From JBCFAY01 sp038562375 (GTDB lineage: Bacteria; Bacillota; Clostridia; Christensenellales; CAG-138): DNA of 64,000 bases. Numbering within the stretch: position 1 is the first letter of the stretch; every line of letters begins with the position of its first letter. This document shows positions 16,847 to 25,721 of the stretch, in pieces. A program made the translations under genes and the position numbers. The notes below the pieces were generated by a model. That model was given only the letters and a program-made list of their open reading frames with translations. It did not search any database and was not told where the DNA came from. The stretch spans positions 38,365 through 102,364 of the forward strand of contig JBCFAY010000011.1 in the NCBI GenBank assembly GCA_038562375.1, read 5' to 3'.

Positions 16847-17617
16847 ATGAAAAGACTCAGAAGAATTTTTGCCGCCGACGGCAAAACCGTCATCGTCGCG
16901 ATGGATCACGGCACGGCGCTGCCTGTCAATCCGGCGCTCGACAGGACGGGCGAGATCCTGGAGGCCGTCGTCCGCGGCGGAGCGGACGCGGTTTTGGTCT
17001 CCTACGGCATCGCCAAGAAATATGCCGACATCCTCGGCGATATCGGTGTGATCGTCCGTGCAGACGGCGGCTATTCGTCGCTTTCCGGCGCGAACGGCTA
17101 CCCCCGCCTTTTGCACAGCGTCGAGGACGCGCTGCGCGTGGGCGCAGACGCCGTGGCCTGCAACGGGTTCCCCGGCTTACCTTACGAGGCGGATTGCATG
17201 AAGAACGTATCCGAGCTCGCAAGGCAGGGCGCCGAGTGGAACGTGCCGCTGATGGCCGAGATGCTCCCGGGCGGATTTGGAACGGAGGTGCCCAAGACCC
17301 CTGAGAACGTCCGCCTCGCGGCGCGCATGGGCTGCGAATACGGCGCGGACATCATCAAGACCACATTTGCGGGCACGACGGAGCAGTTCCGCCAGGTGAT
17401 CGAGGCGTCGTATCGGCCCGTCGTGGTGCTCGGAGGCGAGGCGGTTTCCGATCTCGACAGTCTGTTCGCCTGCATCGAGCAATCGATGATCGCGGGCGCG
17501 CGCGGCGTCGCCATCGGCCGCAACGTCTGGAAGCATCCGAACCCCGAAGCCGTCACCCGCGCGCTCGTGGAGCTGGTGCACGGCGGCGGAAAAGCCGCAC
17601 AACTCAAGGGGCTGTAA
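16847..17617 (+). CDS. Class I aldolase, DhnA/FbaB/LsrF family
   Basis: 256 residues from the ATG at 16847, with GAGGAAA upstream; the open frame extends 29 codons further but lacks a site there. VAMDHGTALPV (Asp20-His21) is the phosphate/active-site opening, and Lys171 in ADIIKTTFAGT is the Schiff-base lysine of this family. VVVLGGEAV and GARGVAIGRNVW form the C-terminal phosphate-binding strands. Members cleave fructose bisphosphate or related ketose phosphates, or act in AI-2 phosphate breakdown. Seventeen nt separate it from the dehydrogenase. The substrate is inferred to be a phosphorylated keto compound. Confidence 0.87.
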   Translation: MKRLRRIFAADGKTVIVAMDHGTALPVNPALDRTGEILEAVVRGGADAVLVSYGIAKKYADILGDIGVIVRADGGYSSLSGANGYPRLLHSVEDALRVGADAVACNGFPGLPYEADCMKNVSELARQGAEWNVPLMAEMLPGGFGTEVPKTPENVRLAARMGCEYGADIIKTTFAGTTEQFRQVIEASYRPVVVLGGEAVSDLDSLFACIEQSMIAGARGVAIGRNVWKHPNPEAVTRALVELVHGGGKAAQLKGL

Positions 17618-17633
17618 GCGGAGGGGCGAACCT

Positions 17634-18683
17634 ATGAGCGAAAAAATGAAAGCCATCGTGATCCGCGTACCCGGATCGGCCCAAATCGAAACGGTTTCCA
17701 TCCCGGAGCCGGCCGTCGGAGAAGTGCTCATCCGCGTGGATACCTGCCTCTTGTGCACCTGGGAGCAGCGCCTCTTCCAGAACGGCGGCGGCATGACGCT
17801 GCCGTATATCCCCGGGCATGAGTTTTCCGGAACGATCGCCGCCGTCGGCCCGGACACGCCAACAACTTTTTGCATCGGCGATCCGGTGGTCGGAAAGACT
17901 CTCGACAGCTGCGGCCATTGCGAATTCTGCTACCGTGGGGAGGACAACCAGTGCACCGGTAAGCCGAAAAAACGCTATTTCGACGGCATCATGGGCGCGG
18001 GCGGACTCGCGCAGTATCTCGCGCTGAGCGTCAGCCGCGTGTTCCCGATCGAAAACCCCGATCTGCCGATGGGCTTGGCGGCGTTTTGCGAGCCCGTCGC
18101 CTGCTGCCTGAGAAGCCTTGAGCGCGCGAACATCGAGATGGGTGAGGACGTCGTGATCGTCGGCGCAGGCATCATGGGCCAGCTCCATCAGCTGCTCGCC
18201 AAAAAGCGCGGCGCGCGCACGATCGTCGTCGATCTCGACCAGAGCCGCCTCGATCAGGCAAAAAAAGCGGGTGCGGACATCGTGCTGAACCCTTCGGACG
18301 GCGACCCCATCGCCCGTATACTCGAGCTGACCCACGGGCACGGCGCGCAGGTGGTGTTCTTTACGCTGCCCTCGACGAAGCTCGCACAGGATTACATCGA
18401 GGCGCTCGGTAAGCTCGGCCGCATGATCTACTACGGCTCCTTCCACCCGGCGAACGATATGGCGGTCAATCCCAACAAGATCCATTACAGCGAAAAGGTG
18501 ATCACCGGCGCATACAGTCCGACCACAAGGAGCTTCTATCAGGCCGCGCGGATCCTCTCGAACGGGATCATCGACGTAAAGCCCTTTTTGAGCGAGCTTT
18601 ATCCGATTTCAGAGGCCAACACCGCCTTTGCTAGGGCAATGTCCCCCGAAACCTTCCGGGTGGGCATCGAGCTTTGGAAATAG
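17634..18683 (+). CDS. Zinc-dependent medium-chain alcohol/polyol dehydrogenase
   Basis: 349 residues. Catalytic zinc ligands are Cys41 and the His62-Glu63 pair of GHEFSG; the structural zinc lobe is complete with Cys93, 96, 99 and 107. The NAD(P) fold follows: VVIVGAGIMGQLHQLLAKKRGA, with an acidic VVDLDQ that favours NAD+. Sorbitol/threonine dehydrogenase-like. The segment around the first Cys (DTCLLCTWEQ) departs from the usual CGTD, so the alcohol substrate may be unusual. It ends the DeoR-linked cluster and is followed by a strong hairpin. Confidence 0.88.
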   Translation: MSEKMKAIVIRVPGSAQIETVSIPEPAVGEVLIRVDTCLLCTWEQRLFQNGGGMTLPYIPGHEFSGTIAAVGPDTPTTFCIGDPVVGKTLDSCGHCEFCYRGEDNQCTGKPKKRYFDGIMGAGGLAQYLALSVSRVFPIENPDLPMGLAAFCEPVACCLRSLERANIEMGEDVVIVGAGIMGQLHQLLAKKRGARTIVVDLDQSRLDQAKKAGADIVLNPSDGDPIARILELTHGHGAQVVFFTLPSTKLAQDYIEALGKLGRMIYYGSFHPANDMAVNPNKIHYSEKVITGAYSPTTRSFYQAARILSNGIIDVKPFLSELYPISEANTAFARAMSPETFRVGIELWK

Positions 18684-18735
18684 CGGGAAATACGTCCGCG
18701 CGCATCATCAAAAGCCGGAATACGCAGTGATGTCA

Positions 18736-18768
18736 AAGAGCCCCGGAACGGATCGTTCCGGGGCTCTT
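18736..18768. terminator. Bidirectional 15-bp terminator hairpin
   Basis: AAGAGCCCCGGAACG, GAT loop, CGTTCCGGGGCTCTT, perfect. It lies between the converging dehydrogenase and lipoprotein genes. Confidence 0.8.
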
Positions 18769-18804
18769 GCCGCTTCAGGCGCATCTTGCGGGGAAAACCG
18801 GCCG

Positions 18805-19301
18805 CTATCGCAGCTCCTTTCCCTCTGAATCAAGAAAATAGTATTCCGCCGGAGCTTCTTCGCGGTACGTTACGAACGGGATCTTTGCAACCTCAAGCGT
18901 TTCGGCGTCGCCGTCCCGGGATATGACAGCTATGCTGCGGCAGTTTTCGTTGTTGACGACAAAAAGATACCCGTCGCGCCATGAATACGAATAAACGTCC
19001 GCTCCGCGCTGATACAGACTATAAACCGCCACAAATTCATATCGATCGTCTTTTTGCTTGAACTCCGCCGGAAAGTAGGAATGGCTTTGATATGGATTCC
19101 CCGTCATGATGCAAAGCAGAACGGCGTCTTCTTTTTCGATCGTGTCAAGCACTTGTATGTCTATGCTTTCAGATTCCGAAATTGGGATTTCCCTGCGAAC
19201 GATTTCTATCATTTCCTGCTGCGTGGCGGCGATTTTGCCGCATCCGGCCAACAGCAAAAGCAAAAGGAATAAACCGATGATTATAATTTCTTTCTTCGCA
19301 T
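18805..19301 (-). CDS. Small lipoprotein of unknown function, start unresolved
   Basis: The frame encodes a lipoprotein signal (IIIIGLFLLLLLLAGC) followed by about 140 residues with strand-rich segments (YRFVAVYSLYQRG-like, then YSYSWRDGYLFVVNNEN). It resembles no family I can name. No ATG, GTG or TTG lies in frame just ahead of the signal. Two ATGs (19306 and 19301) sit in other frames; from 19301 the sequence would read MRRKK and join the lipoprotein frame if one base of the A-run at 19286-19296 were absent. Either an atypical start, a real frameshift, or a base error. Coordinates assume the 19301 start. Confidence 0.5.
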
Positions 19302-19467
19302 TCCATTTACACCGCCTCGCAAAATGCCGGGAACCCGCATCCGGCCTTACGCCGATTATACCAATGAATTCCGCCGGGGTAAAGAAAAGCGGATTTAAGC
19401 CCTGCAATCGACCCTCGGCGGACGTGCAGTATGCCCATATCGGCAGGCGATGCCCAAAAGGCTCTGA

Positions 19468-19496
19468 TTGAAGCTGCAATGAAAGCAATGTATAAT
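19468..19496 (+). promoter_or_regulatory. Promoter of the SPFH gene
   Basis: TTGAAG (19468-19473), 17 nt spacer, perfect TATAAT (19491-19496), about 50 nt before the ATG. Confidence 0.7.
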
Positions 19497-19550
19497 ATCA
19501 GTTGACGCATATAAAGCAAAAACGACAGAAGAAAGTATGGGGTATGGAGA

Positions 19551-20351
19551 ATGAACAAACGGATGAAACTAGCTCTCGTTGCCATCGTGGCGGTACTGGT
19601 CATTGCCGTGGGGGTGTCCAGCTTTACGGTTGTGCAGGCCGGCCACACGGGTGTGCTGGTGACGATGGGGGCCGTCAGCGACAACATGCTGGCGGAGGGC
19701 GTCCATGTGGTCGCGCCGTTTTTCCAGAACGTGATTCAGATCGATAACCGGACAAAAAAGGTTGAGGTATCCGGCAGCGCGGCATCCAAAGACCTGCAGA
19801 CCGTAACCTGCGACGTGGCGGTGAACTACCGCGTGCTCAACAGCTCGTCGGCAAGCCTGTATAAAAACGTGGGCGTCGACTATGAGTCCATTATCATCGC
19901 GCCTGCGGTGCAGGAAAGCATCAAGGCCATCACGGCCCAGTTTACCGCGGAAGAACTCATCACGAAGCGTCAGGAGGTCGGCGACAGGATTAAGACGTCG
20001 CTGCAAAACAAGATCAATTCGTATGGCCTGAACGTGGAGATCTTCAATATCGTGAACTTCAACTTCTCCGAGGAGTTCAACGCCGCGGTGGAAGCCAAGC
20101 AGACTGCGGAACAGCAGGCGCTGAAAGCCCAACAGGATCTCGCCAGGATACAGGTGGAGGCACAGCAGAAAATAGCGCAGGCGCAGGCCGAGGCCGAGAG
20201 CATCAAGTTGATCCAGGAGACGCTCGCGATGGCGCCCGAGTACATCGAATACATCAAGTGGAGCAAATGGGACGGCAAGCTGCCGGCATTCATGGGCGAC
20301 ACCGGCGGCATCATGATCGACGCAAGCAGTATTGCGGGAAGCACCGACTAA
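19551..20351 (+). CDS. SPFH/prohibitin (Band 7) family membrane protein
   Basis: 266 residues: an N-terminal membrane helix (6-28), then an SPFH domain opening with VVQAGHTGVLVTMGAVSDNMLAEGVHVVAPFFQNV, the prohibitin signature, and SxDLQTVTCDVAVNYRV. A coiled coil (about 185-235, many Ala/Gln/Glu) follows the domain. Bacterial prohibitin-like proteins assemble into rings on the membrane and often bind FtsH or mark membrane microdomains. It stands alone between a divergent lipoprotein gene and a convergent oxidoreductase gene. Confidence 0.9.
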   Translation: MNKRMKLALVAIVAVLVIAVGVSSFTVVQAGHTGVLVTMGAVSDNMLAEGVHVVAPFFQNVIQIDNRTKKVEVSGSAASKDLQTVTCDVAVNYRVLNSSSASLYKNVGVDYESIIIAPAVQESIKAITAQFTAEELITKRQEVGDRIKTSLQNKINSYGLNVEIFNIVNFNFSEEFNAAVEAKQTAEQQALKAQQDLARIQVEAQQKIAQAQAEAESIKLIQETLAMAPEYIEYIKWSKWDGKLPAFMGDTGGIMIDASSIAGSTD

Positions 20352-20425
20352 CCTCTCGCCCGCTTTGCGGGCAAAGAACGGCGGCAAACCCCCAAATAAT
20401 GCGACGGGAATTTTCAGGCATTGCG

Positions 20426-20449
20426 AAAGGACGGCGAAAGCCGTCCTTT
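20426..20449 (+). terminator. Terminator after the SPFH gene
   Basis: AAAGGACGGC, GAAA tetraloop, GCCGTCCTTT. A second 9-bp hairpin CGGACGCCG/CGGCGTCCG at 20501-20524 lies next to the stop of the convergent gene and may serve it. Confidence 0.7.
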
Positions 20450-20535
20450 ATGGTTCGTTCTTTGATCAAATGCCGTTCTTTTACAGTTCATGCTTTAATT
20501 CGGACGCCGGGTCTTCGGCGTCCGCGCCGCGTTTG

Positions 20536-21567
20536 TTATTTCCTCGCTTCGAACGCCTCTTTGTAATAGGACGGCCACGGATATTCCATCCCGTACTCGC
20601 GGGCGGCGTTAAGCACCCAATGCGGGTTGCGGAAAAGTTCGCGTCCCATCGCCACAAGATCCGCGCTGCCGCCGCAGAGGATTTCCTCCACCATATGCAC
20701 GTCGGTGATGAGGCCGACGGTGATTACGGGCATGCCGCACTCCTCGCGGATCTTTCGCGCCAGGGGTACCTGATAGCCCGGGTAAGGTTTGATCGGAGCC
20801 ATGGCGATACCGCCGCTGGACACGTCGATCACGTCGACGTATTGCTTGATGAGCTCGACAATTCGCACCATATCCTCCGGCGTATTGCCCTCGTCCAGAT
20901 AATCCTTGGCGGATACGCGGACGAGGAGGGGCTTCTCCTCCGGCCAAACGTCCTTCACGGCGCGCAGCACCTCCAGCAGGAACCGGCAGCGGTTCTCGAT
21001 GCTCCCGCCGTACTCGTCCGTCCGTTTATTGGTCAGGGGCGAGAGGAATTCGCTGATCAGGTAGCCGTGCGCGCCGTGCAGCTCCAGAGCGTCAAACCCG
21101 GCGCTCGCAGCGCGGGCCGCGGCGGCGCGGAACAGGCCGACCGCTTCGCTGATTTCGTCCTTTGAGATTTCCCTAGGGGTCTGATACTCGCCGCTGAAGG
21201 CGATCGGCGAGGGCGCATGGATAAAGGGCTCGCTCGCCGCGCATTTTCTGCCCGCGTGGTTGAGCTGGATCGCCATCTTCGCGCCGCGGCTCCGGCAGGC
21301 ATCGACGATCGAGCGGAGCCCCTCCACCTGTCCATCGTCCCACAGGCCCAGGCAGCGATCGGAGATCCTGCCCCTCGGGGTAACGGCGGTGGCCTCCATG
21401 ATGATCAGCCCCACGCCCCCCGCCGCGCGCGAAACATAATGGACGAAATGTACGTCGTTAGATTTGCCGTCCGTTCCGGCGCTGTAAAGATCCATCGGCG
21501 GAAGCACGATGCGGTTTCTGATCTCCATCTGTTTGACTTTAAAGGGTGTGAATAGCTGCAATTGCAT
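20536..21567 (-). CDS. NADH:flavin oxidoreductase, old yellow enzyme family (NamA/YqjM-like)
   Basis: 343 residues, the single-domain length of YqjM/NamA. LFTPFKVKQMEIRNRIVLPPM opens the FMN-binding TIM barrel. HGAHGYLISEFLSP carries the paired histidines that bind the substrate's carbonyl, and YGGSIENRCRF and VSAKDY follow as in the family. The YqjM flavin-tuning cysteine position reads Asp in PPMDLYSAG, so redox tuning probably differs. It reduces alpha,beta-unsaturated carbonyls with NAD(P)H in vitro in known members. AGGAG lies 8 nt before the ATG. Single gene. Confidence 0.9.
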   Translation of the reverse strand: MQLQLFTPFKVKQMEIRNRIVLPPMDLYSAGTDGKSNDVHFVHYVSRAAGGVGLIIMEATAVTPRGRISDRCLGLWDDGQVEGLRSIVDACRSRGAKMAIQLNHAGRKCAASEPFIHAPSPIAFSGEYQTPREISKDEISEAVGLFRAAAARAASAGFDALELHGAHGYLISEFLSPLTNKRTDEYGGSIENRCRFLLEVLRAVKDVWPEEKPLLVRVSAKDYLDEGNTPEDMVRIVELIKQYVDVIDVSSGGIAMAPIKPYPGYQVPLARKIREECGMPVITVGLITDVHMVEEILCGGSADLVAMGRELFRNPHWVLNAAREYGMEYPWPSYYKEAFEARK

Positions 21568-21998
21568 GGGACGATCTCCTTTTAAAGAAGTTTTATAATG
21601 AATTCGTCCTGAACACCTCGGAATCCTTTATGGCTTGCACATTCTTCCATAAAATTTTTAAAAATAATCTCGAAGCCGATTACATTAGGATTCGCGCTAC
21701 CGGTTTGCGCTATACACGGGCCTTTAAAGGCAAAGAAAAATTCATCCCCTTTCAGCCGCCCAAAACGGATGCTTTCAGCCGTATTCGCCTGTAAAACAGG
21801 GAATCCGCAGGGATTTTTGAGGCAGGCGTCTTGGGTTTGTCATGCCTGTTTCGCATCGATTCCCATTCACGTCATGAAAAAGAAAACATACCTTGCTATT
21901 GTATGGTCGAATCGGATGATATTGCTTCGAACAATCATGACGGTCAAAAGTTGAATCTGGGCACATTAAAAATCAATAAAGAGCGGCAGGTGAATTCG
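21568..21998. other. Divergent intergenic region
   Basis: No gene. A plus strand TTGCTA (21893-21898), 18 nt spacer, TGATAT (21917-21922) may serve the M28 peptidase. A short GCCTTTAAAGGC palindrome lies near 21720-21731. Nothing else seen. Confidence 0.35.
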
Positions 21999-23435
21999 AT
22001 GCGAAACGGCAAGGAAACGCTAACATATATTACCAACCAAATCCGCTCTGTATGCAAAGAGTTTAAAAACAGATGCGGCGGCTCGCCGTCCGAGCGCGCG
22101 TGCCAGAAGCATTTTTTTCGCGAGCTTGCAAAGTATGCGGATACGGTCCGAGAGGAGATGTTTTCCTTTCATCCCAAAGCGTTCATGGGATGGATCATCC
22201 CCTGCGGCATACTGAATGTGCTCGCCGTAGCGCTGTATTGGCTCAGGGCGTTCAGCGCGAGCATTTTGATCCCCATCGCAGGCTCTGCGTTCGTCACGCT
22301 TTCCCTTTTGACATTCGTATTCGAATTCTTTCTTTATCGGCGATTTACGGATGCTTTTTACCCCAAAGGCACCTCCGTCAACGTATACGCCTCGCGCAAG
22401 CCGCGCGGCGAGGTGCGCCGCCGCATCATATTCGGCGGTCATGCCGACGCTGCCTACGAGATGACCTATTGCCTCCAGAACAACGTAAAAAGGATGTACG
22501 CCGTGTTCTACGGCTCGGTCGCGGGCGTGATCTACGTGTTGCTTCTTAACGCCGCGACGCTCATAGCGACGCTCGCGCTCGGCCCGGTCCCGCTCTCGGG
22601 CATCCCGGCAGCCCTTGGAATTGCCGCCGCCGGATTCGTGCCGTTTTTTATCGCGTCGATGTTCTTTATCAATTGGAGCAGGGTCGTCGACGGCGCGAAC
22701 GACAACCTCACGGGCTGCCTTGTGTCCCTGAGCGTGCTCAGGGAGATGTTCATCACCGGCGAGAGGCTCGAGCACACCGAGGTCTGCTGCCTGATCACCG
22801 GCTGTGAGGAGGAGGGGCTGCGCGGCGCGGCCGCCTTCGCCGAAGCGAATAAAGCGGAGCTGCGCGGCGTAGAGACCATTTTTATCGCGGTGGAGACGCT
22901 CCGGGAAACCGGACAGCTCAAGGTCTATACCCGCGGCATCAACGGCACGCAGAAGAACAGCGAGGACGCGGGAAAGCTTCTTCAGCAGGCAGGCAGGCGG
23001 CGCGGGATCCATCTTCCCATCGCCGGTTGGTATCCCGGCGCTACGGACGCCGAGGCGTTCTCCCGCGAGGGCATCGCCTCCTGCGGCCTCTGCGGCGTTG
23101 ATCATATTCCAAAGACCTATTACCACACGCGCCACGACAACCCCGATAACATGGACGAAGGCTGCATCAGGGCCTCCCTCGAAATCTGCCTCGAAACTGC
23201 CCGGCTTTACGATAAGCTCGGCGGGCTCATCGCCGCCGAAGGGCAAAGGCGCGTCGGCCAGGCTGCGGAAGCGGCCCGCGGCGAAGACCGCCGCAGGCGC
23301 GCCGTGGCCATGCGCGTCAAAGCAGCGGGAATGGCGATCGACAGAATCTGTTCAAATGCGGATGTTCCGAAGACTCGCCCGACCGGCGTGCGCAGGAATC
23401 ACCGGACGGCTTTGGCGTATTCGCCTCGTCCGTGA
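21999..23435 (+). CDS. Membrane-embedded M28 family zinc peptidase
   Basis: 478 residues from the ATG at 21999, which has AGGTG upstream; the open frame runs back to 21831 without a site. Zinc-peptidase motifs: His148-Asp150 in GGHADA, Asp235 in DGANDNLTG, the catalytic glutamates in CEEEGLRG (270-272), and a terminal His376 in YYHTRHD. Four membrane helices interrupt the domain: two before the first motif (about 63-85 and 89-113) and two between motif one and two (about 167-195 and 200-224). M28 enzymes are aminopeptidases/carboxypeptidases; the helices suggest the active site is at the membrane surface. The Arg-rich tail (about 435-478) is unlike the family. Confidence 0.82.
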   Translation: MRNGKETLTYITNQIRSVCKEFKNRCGGSPSERACQKHFFRELAKYADTVREEMFSFHPKAFMGWIIPCGILNVLAVALYWLRAFSASILIPIAGSAFVTLSLLTFVFEFFLYRRFTDAFYPKGTSVNVYASRKPRGEVRRRIIFGGHADAAYEMTYCLQNNVKRMYAVFYGSVAGVIYVLLLNAATLIATLALGPVPLSGIPAALGIAAAGFVPFFIASMFFINWSRVVDGANDNLTGCLVSLSVLREMFITGERLEHTEVCCLITGCEEEGLRGAAAFAEANKAELRGVETIFIAVETLRETGQLKVYTRGINGTQKNSEDAGKLLQQAGRRRGIHLPIAGWYPGATDAEAFSREGIASCGLCGVDHIPKTYYHTRHDNPDNMDEGCIRASLEICLETARLYDKLGGLIAAEGQRRVGQAAEAARGEDRRRRAVAMRVKAAGMAIDRICSNADVPKTRPTGVRRNHRTALAYSPRP

Positions 23436-23959
23436 ACCGACGGTAAAAGATTATGCAATATTCCTTCCTCGCGCCAACGCATTCGACGCCGTTCAGGCGG
23501 CGACATTGATCGACTCCATTTCGCAAAACAATTGAGCTCCGTAAGGGATAAGCGGCCACAACAGCCGCTTTTTTTTTTCGCGCATACGCTTTGAATTTAA
23601 AATGGAGAACCCGATCGTAAGACGCGGCGTTATTCTGGAACCGCCTGCCGCCGCGGCGTTACGGATTTCCCCGTCGTCAACATAAAGAAATTCCCGGACT
23701 CCGTCAGGAGCAATGTAGCCAACATATCCATTCGCCAAGGATTCACATCAAGCACCCTTCATCTTAGAGCTTTATTCCCTGTTGAATCGAACTGCGGCCG
23801 CCGGGATGCCCTCAAAGCACGCAGCGCCGCTGCTTTCACGGCACGATTCCCTCTATCGTTTAGCGATCCGGACCGGCCTATCTTCCATTGTGTGCGCATA
23901 TTGTAGTATCGCAGGCGCGCACAGGGCGCCCGCGCCGCAAACCTTAGGAGGGAAATCCG
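23436..23959. other. Gap with terminator, otherwise empty
   Basis: After the terminator at 23550-23578 there is no convincing gene or promoter up to the ribosome binding site of the next gene. Short minus strand frames here run through the terminator and are not supported. Confidence 0.5.
23550..23578 (+). terminator. Intrinsic terminator of the M28 peptidase gene
   Basis: AAGCGGC, short loop, GCCGCTT followed by a run of ten T. Confidence 0.92.
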
Positions 23960-25642
23960 ATGAGAGCCAATCAGGAGATCGAGCGGCGGCTTGCGAGGCT
24001 GCGTGAAGCGTTTGCAAAGGACGGATTCAACATCAGGCGGATCTATGTCACAGAAGGGAAAAGGATCGGCATCGCGGCGCAGCATAGAACGGCAAAAAAC
24101 TACGATACCGGTCAAAAAAAAGCCTGCTATTACCTCGAAGGCACCCCTTACGAGCGCGGCTATCTGCTCGGGCTGCTCGCGGAGCCGGAGGTCCAGGACA
24201 TGGCGGTAAAGTTTACCGACAACGTCATCTTCGACTTCATCGGCCTTGAGTTTTTAAACCGCTATCCCAAGCTTCAAAAGCTGGTCGTCTCGCTGCTCTA
24301 CGAGCTCTCCGAGAACACCTGGCTCTCCATGCCCCAGCATGTGCACGAAGAGGCGAACGGCGTTTTCGACGGGTGCAAGAAAAGCAACCCGCGCACCGGG
24401 GTGACCAAGCAGCGCCTGGCCGTGATGAACGTCGGGTTCGACGCGCTGTGCGCGATGGCCTACACCGGCAGTTTTCTCGGGGAAAAAGTGCCTGATCTCC
24501 CGGCGGAGGCCGTACGGCTCACCATGATGTGCAATGCGTTCTCCGCGTTCGGTCCCGCCGCCCCGGGGGAACATTTCTTCGCGCGGGATTTCATGTTCGC
24601 TACCGGCGGCGTATTCCAGAACCATCTCGCGCACATCCTCCACCTGCCGATCGGCGCGGATCAGGAAGCGCTCTACCCGCATGTGAGCGTGACCGCGCCG
24701 GGCATCATCGGCAGCATCAGCGTCATGAACACGCGCGGCATCGCGGCCGGGATCAACATGTCCCCCGCCGCGAACTGCGATCCCTCGGCGGTCGGCATGA
24801 ATTCGCTGCTTCTGCTGCGCGAATGCATCATGCGCGGCGGCAGCGCGGCGGAGGCTTCGCGGATCATCATCAACACAAAACGCGGCGTTGCCTGGAACTA
24901 CGCGCTCTCGGACGGAACCAACGATACGGCGTGCACCGTGGAGGCGGGCGCTTCGTGGCCGAACGTCGACTTCCTGAGCTACCCTCAGAAAGCGATGCTT
25001 CCTCTGCTGCCGGACGAAACGTTCCTGAAGCGCAATATGTTCGCGCCGTTGATAAACGGCGGCTCGGTGCGCTGGTACGGAGCCGAGTTCCCCGAGACCT
25101 ACTTCCCGTTCAATCCGCCGCTGTGGCAGTTTTACAGGCTCGAATACGAGACTCTCGTCCGCCTGCATCCGGACGCGTTCGCGCCCGAGGGATTCATCAA
25201 CCGCACGCCCAAGGAAAAGAACTGCCCGTCCAACTTTTACTTCGCGCCGGAGCGGCCCATTTTGGGCGCGTTCATCACCGGCAATCACTTTTTGCTGCCA
25301 CACATGCGGCTGTGCGCGATGGACCCGTGGACCGCGCTCATCACCCGGGGCAACGTCAACGATATTCAGTGGCGCTACGACGAACTCAATCACCAGCTCC
25401 GGCAGGAAATAAAGCAGAAGGGCTTCATCGGCCGCGAGGCGGCGAAGCGCATTGCGGAATTCCTCGCGCCCTATGGGAATTTCCCGGAATATTACAAGGA
25501 TAATCCCAAGAGCCGCGACAGGAAGCAGACGCGGATCGAGGGCTGCGTATCCCTGTTCGATCTCAAACGCTGCATCGTCGAAAGCCACTACGGCTACTAT
25601 TCCGACGATTGGGTAAAAACGACGCTGCCCGCCTACTTTTGA
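23960..25642 (+). CDS. C45/acyl-CoA:6-APA acyltransferase-like Ntn hydrolase
   Basis: 560 residues; AGGAGG sits 8 nt before the ATG. YYLEGTPYERGYLLGLL (about 57-73) is the conserved opening of C45 and phospholipase B-like proteins. The nucleophile is likely Cys191 in TMMCNAFSAFGPA, which would be freed as an N-terminal Cys by self-cleavage, with Arg209-Asp210 in FARD supporting it. HLPIGADQE, SVTAPGIIGSISVMNTRGIAAGIN continue the NTN fold. The 190-residue pro-part and 370-residue catalytic part suit the class. No signal peptide, so probably cytoplasmic. Natural substrates are likely amides of fatty or amino acids; not determinable. Single gene. Confidence 0.8.
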   Translation: MRANQEIERRLARLREAFAKDGFNIRRIYVTEGKRIGIAAQHRTAKNYDTGQKKACYYLEGTPYERGYLLGLLAEPEVQDMAVKFTDNVIFDFIGLEFLNRYPKLQKLVVSLLYELSENTWLSMPQHVHEEANGVFDGCKKSNPRTGVTKQRLAVMNVGFDALCAMAYTGSFLGEKVPDLPAEAVRLTMMCNAFSAFGPAAPGEHFFARDFMFATGGVFQNHLAHILHLPIGADQEALYPHVSVTAPGIIGSISVMNTRGIAAGINMSPAANCDPSAVGMNSLLLLRECIMRGGSAAEASRIIINTKRGVAWNYALSDGTNDTACTVEAGASWPNVDFLSYPQKAMLPLLPDETFLKRNMFAPLINGGSVRWYGAEFPETYFPFNPPLWQFYRLEYETLVRLHPDAFAPEGFINRTPKEKNCPSNFYFAPERPILGAFITGNHFLLPHMRLCAMDPWTALITRGNVNDIQWRYDELNHQLRQEIKQKGFIGREAAKRIAEFLAPYGNFPEYYKDNPKSRDRKQTRIEGCVSLFDLKRCIVESHYGYYSDDWVKTTLPAYF

Positions 25643-25655
25643 GGAAGGCGGGCAG
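25625..25655 (+). terminator. Possible terminator hairpin spanning the C45-like stop codon
   Basis: CTGCCCGCCT (25625-25634) pairs with AGGCGGGCAG (25646-25655). There is no T tract, so activity is doubtful. Confidence 0.35.
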
Positions 25656-25721
25656 GGGTCCAGAATTCTGTTTGGACTAAGGCTTTTCGATCCGCCATTT
25701 TGCCGATTCTTGCGAAATACC

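Noticed and set aside
20332..21165. Plus strand 277-codon frame opposite the old yellow enzyme gene
   Set aside because: Antisense shadow; the minus strand protein is a full-length family match.
23493..23738. Minus strand 81-codon frame after the M28 peptidase gene
   Set aside because: It runs across a strong intrinsic terminator, and its later part is the antisense of the M28 3' region.
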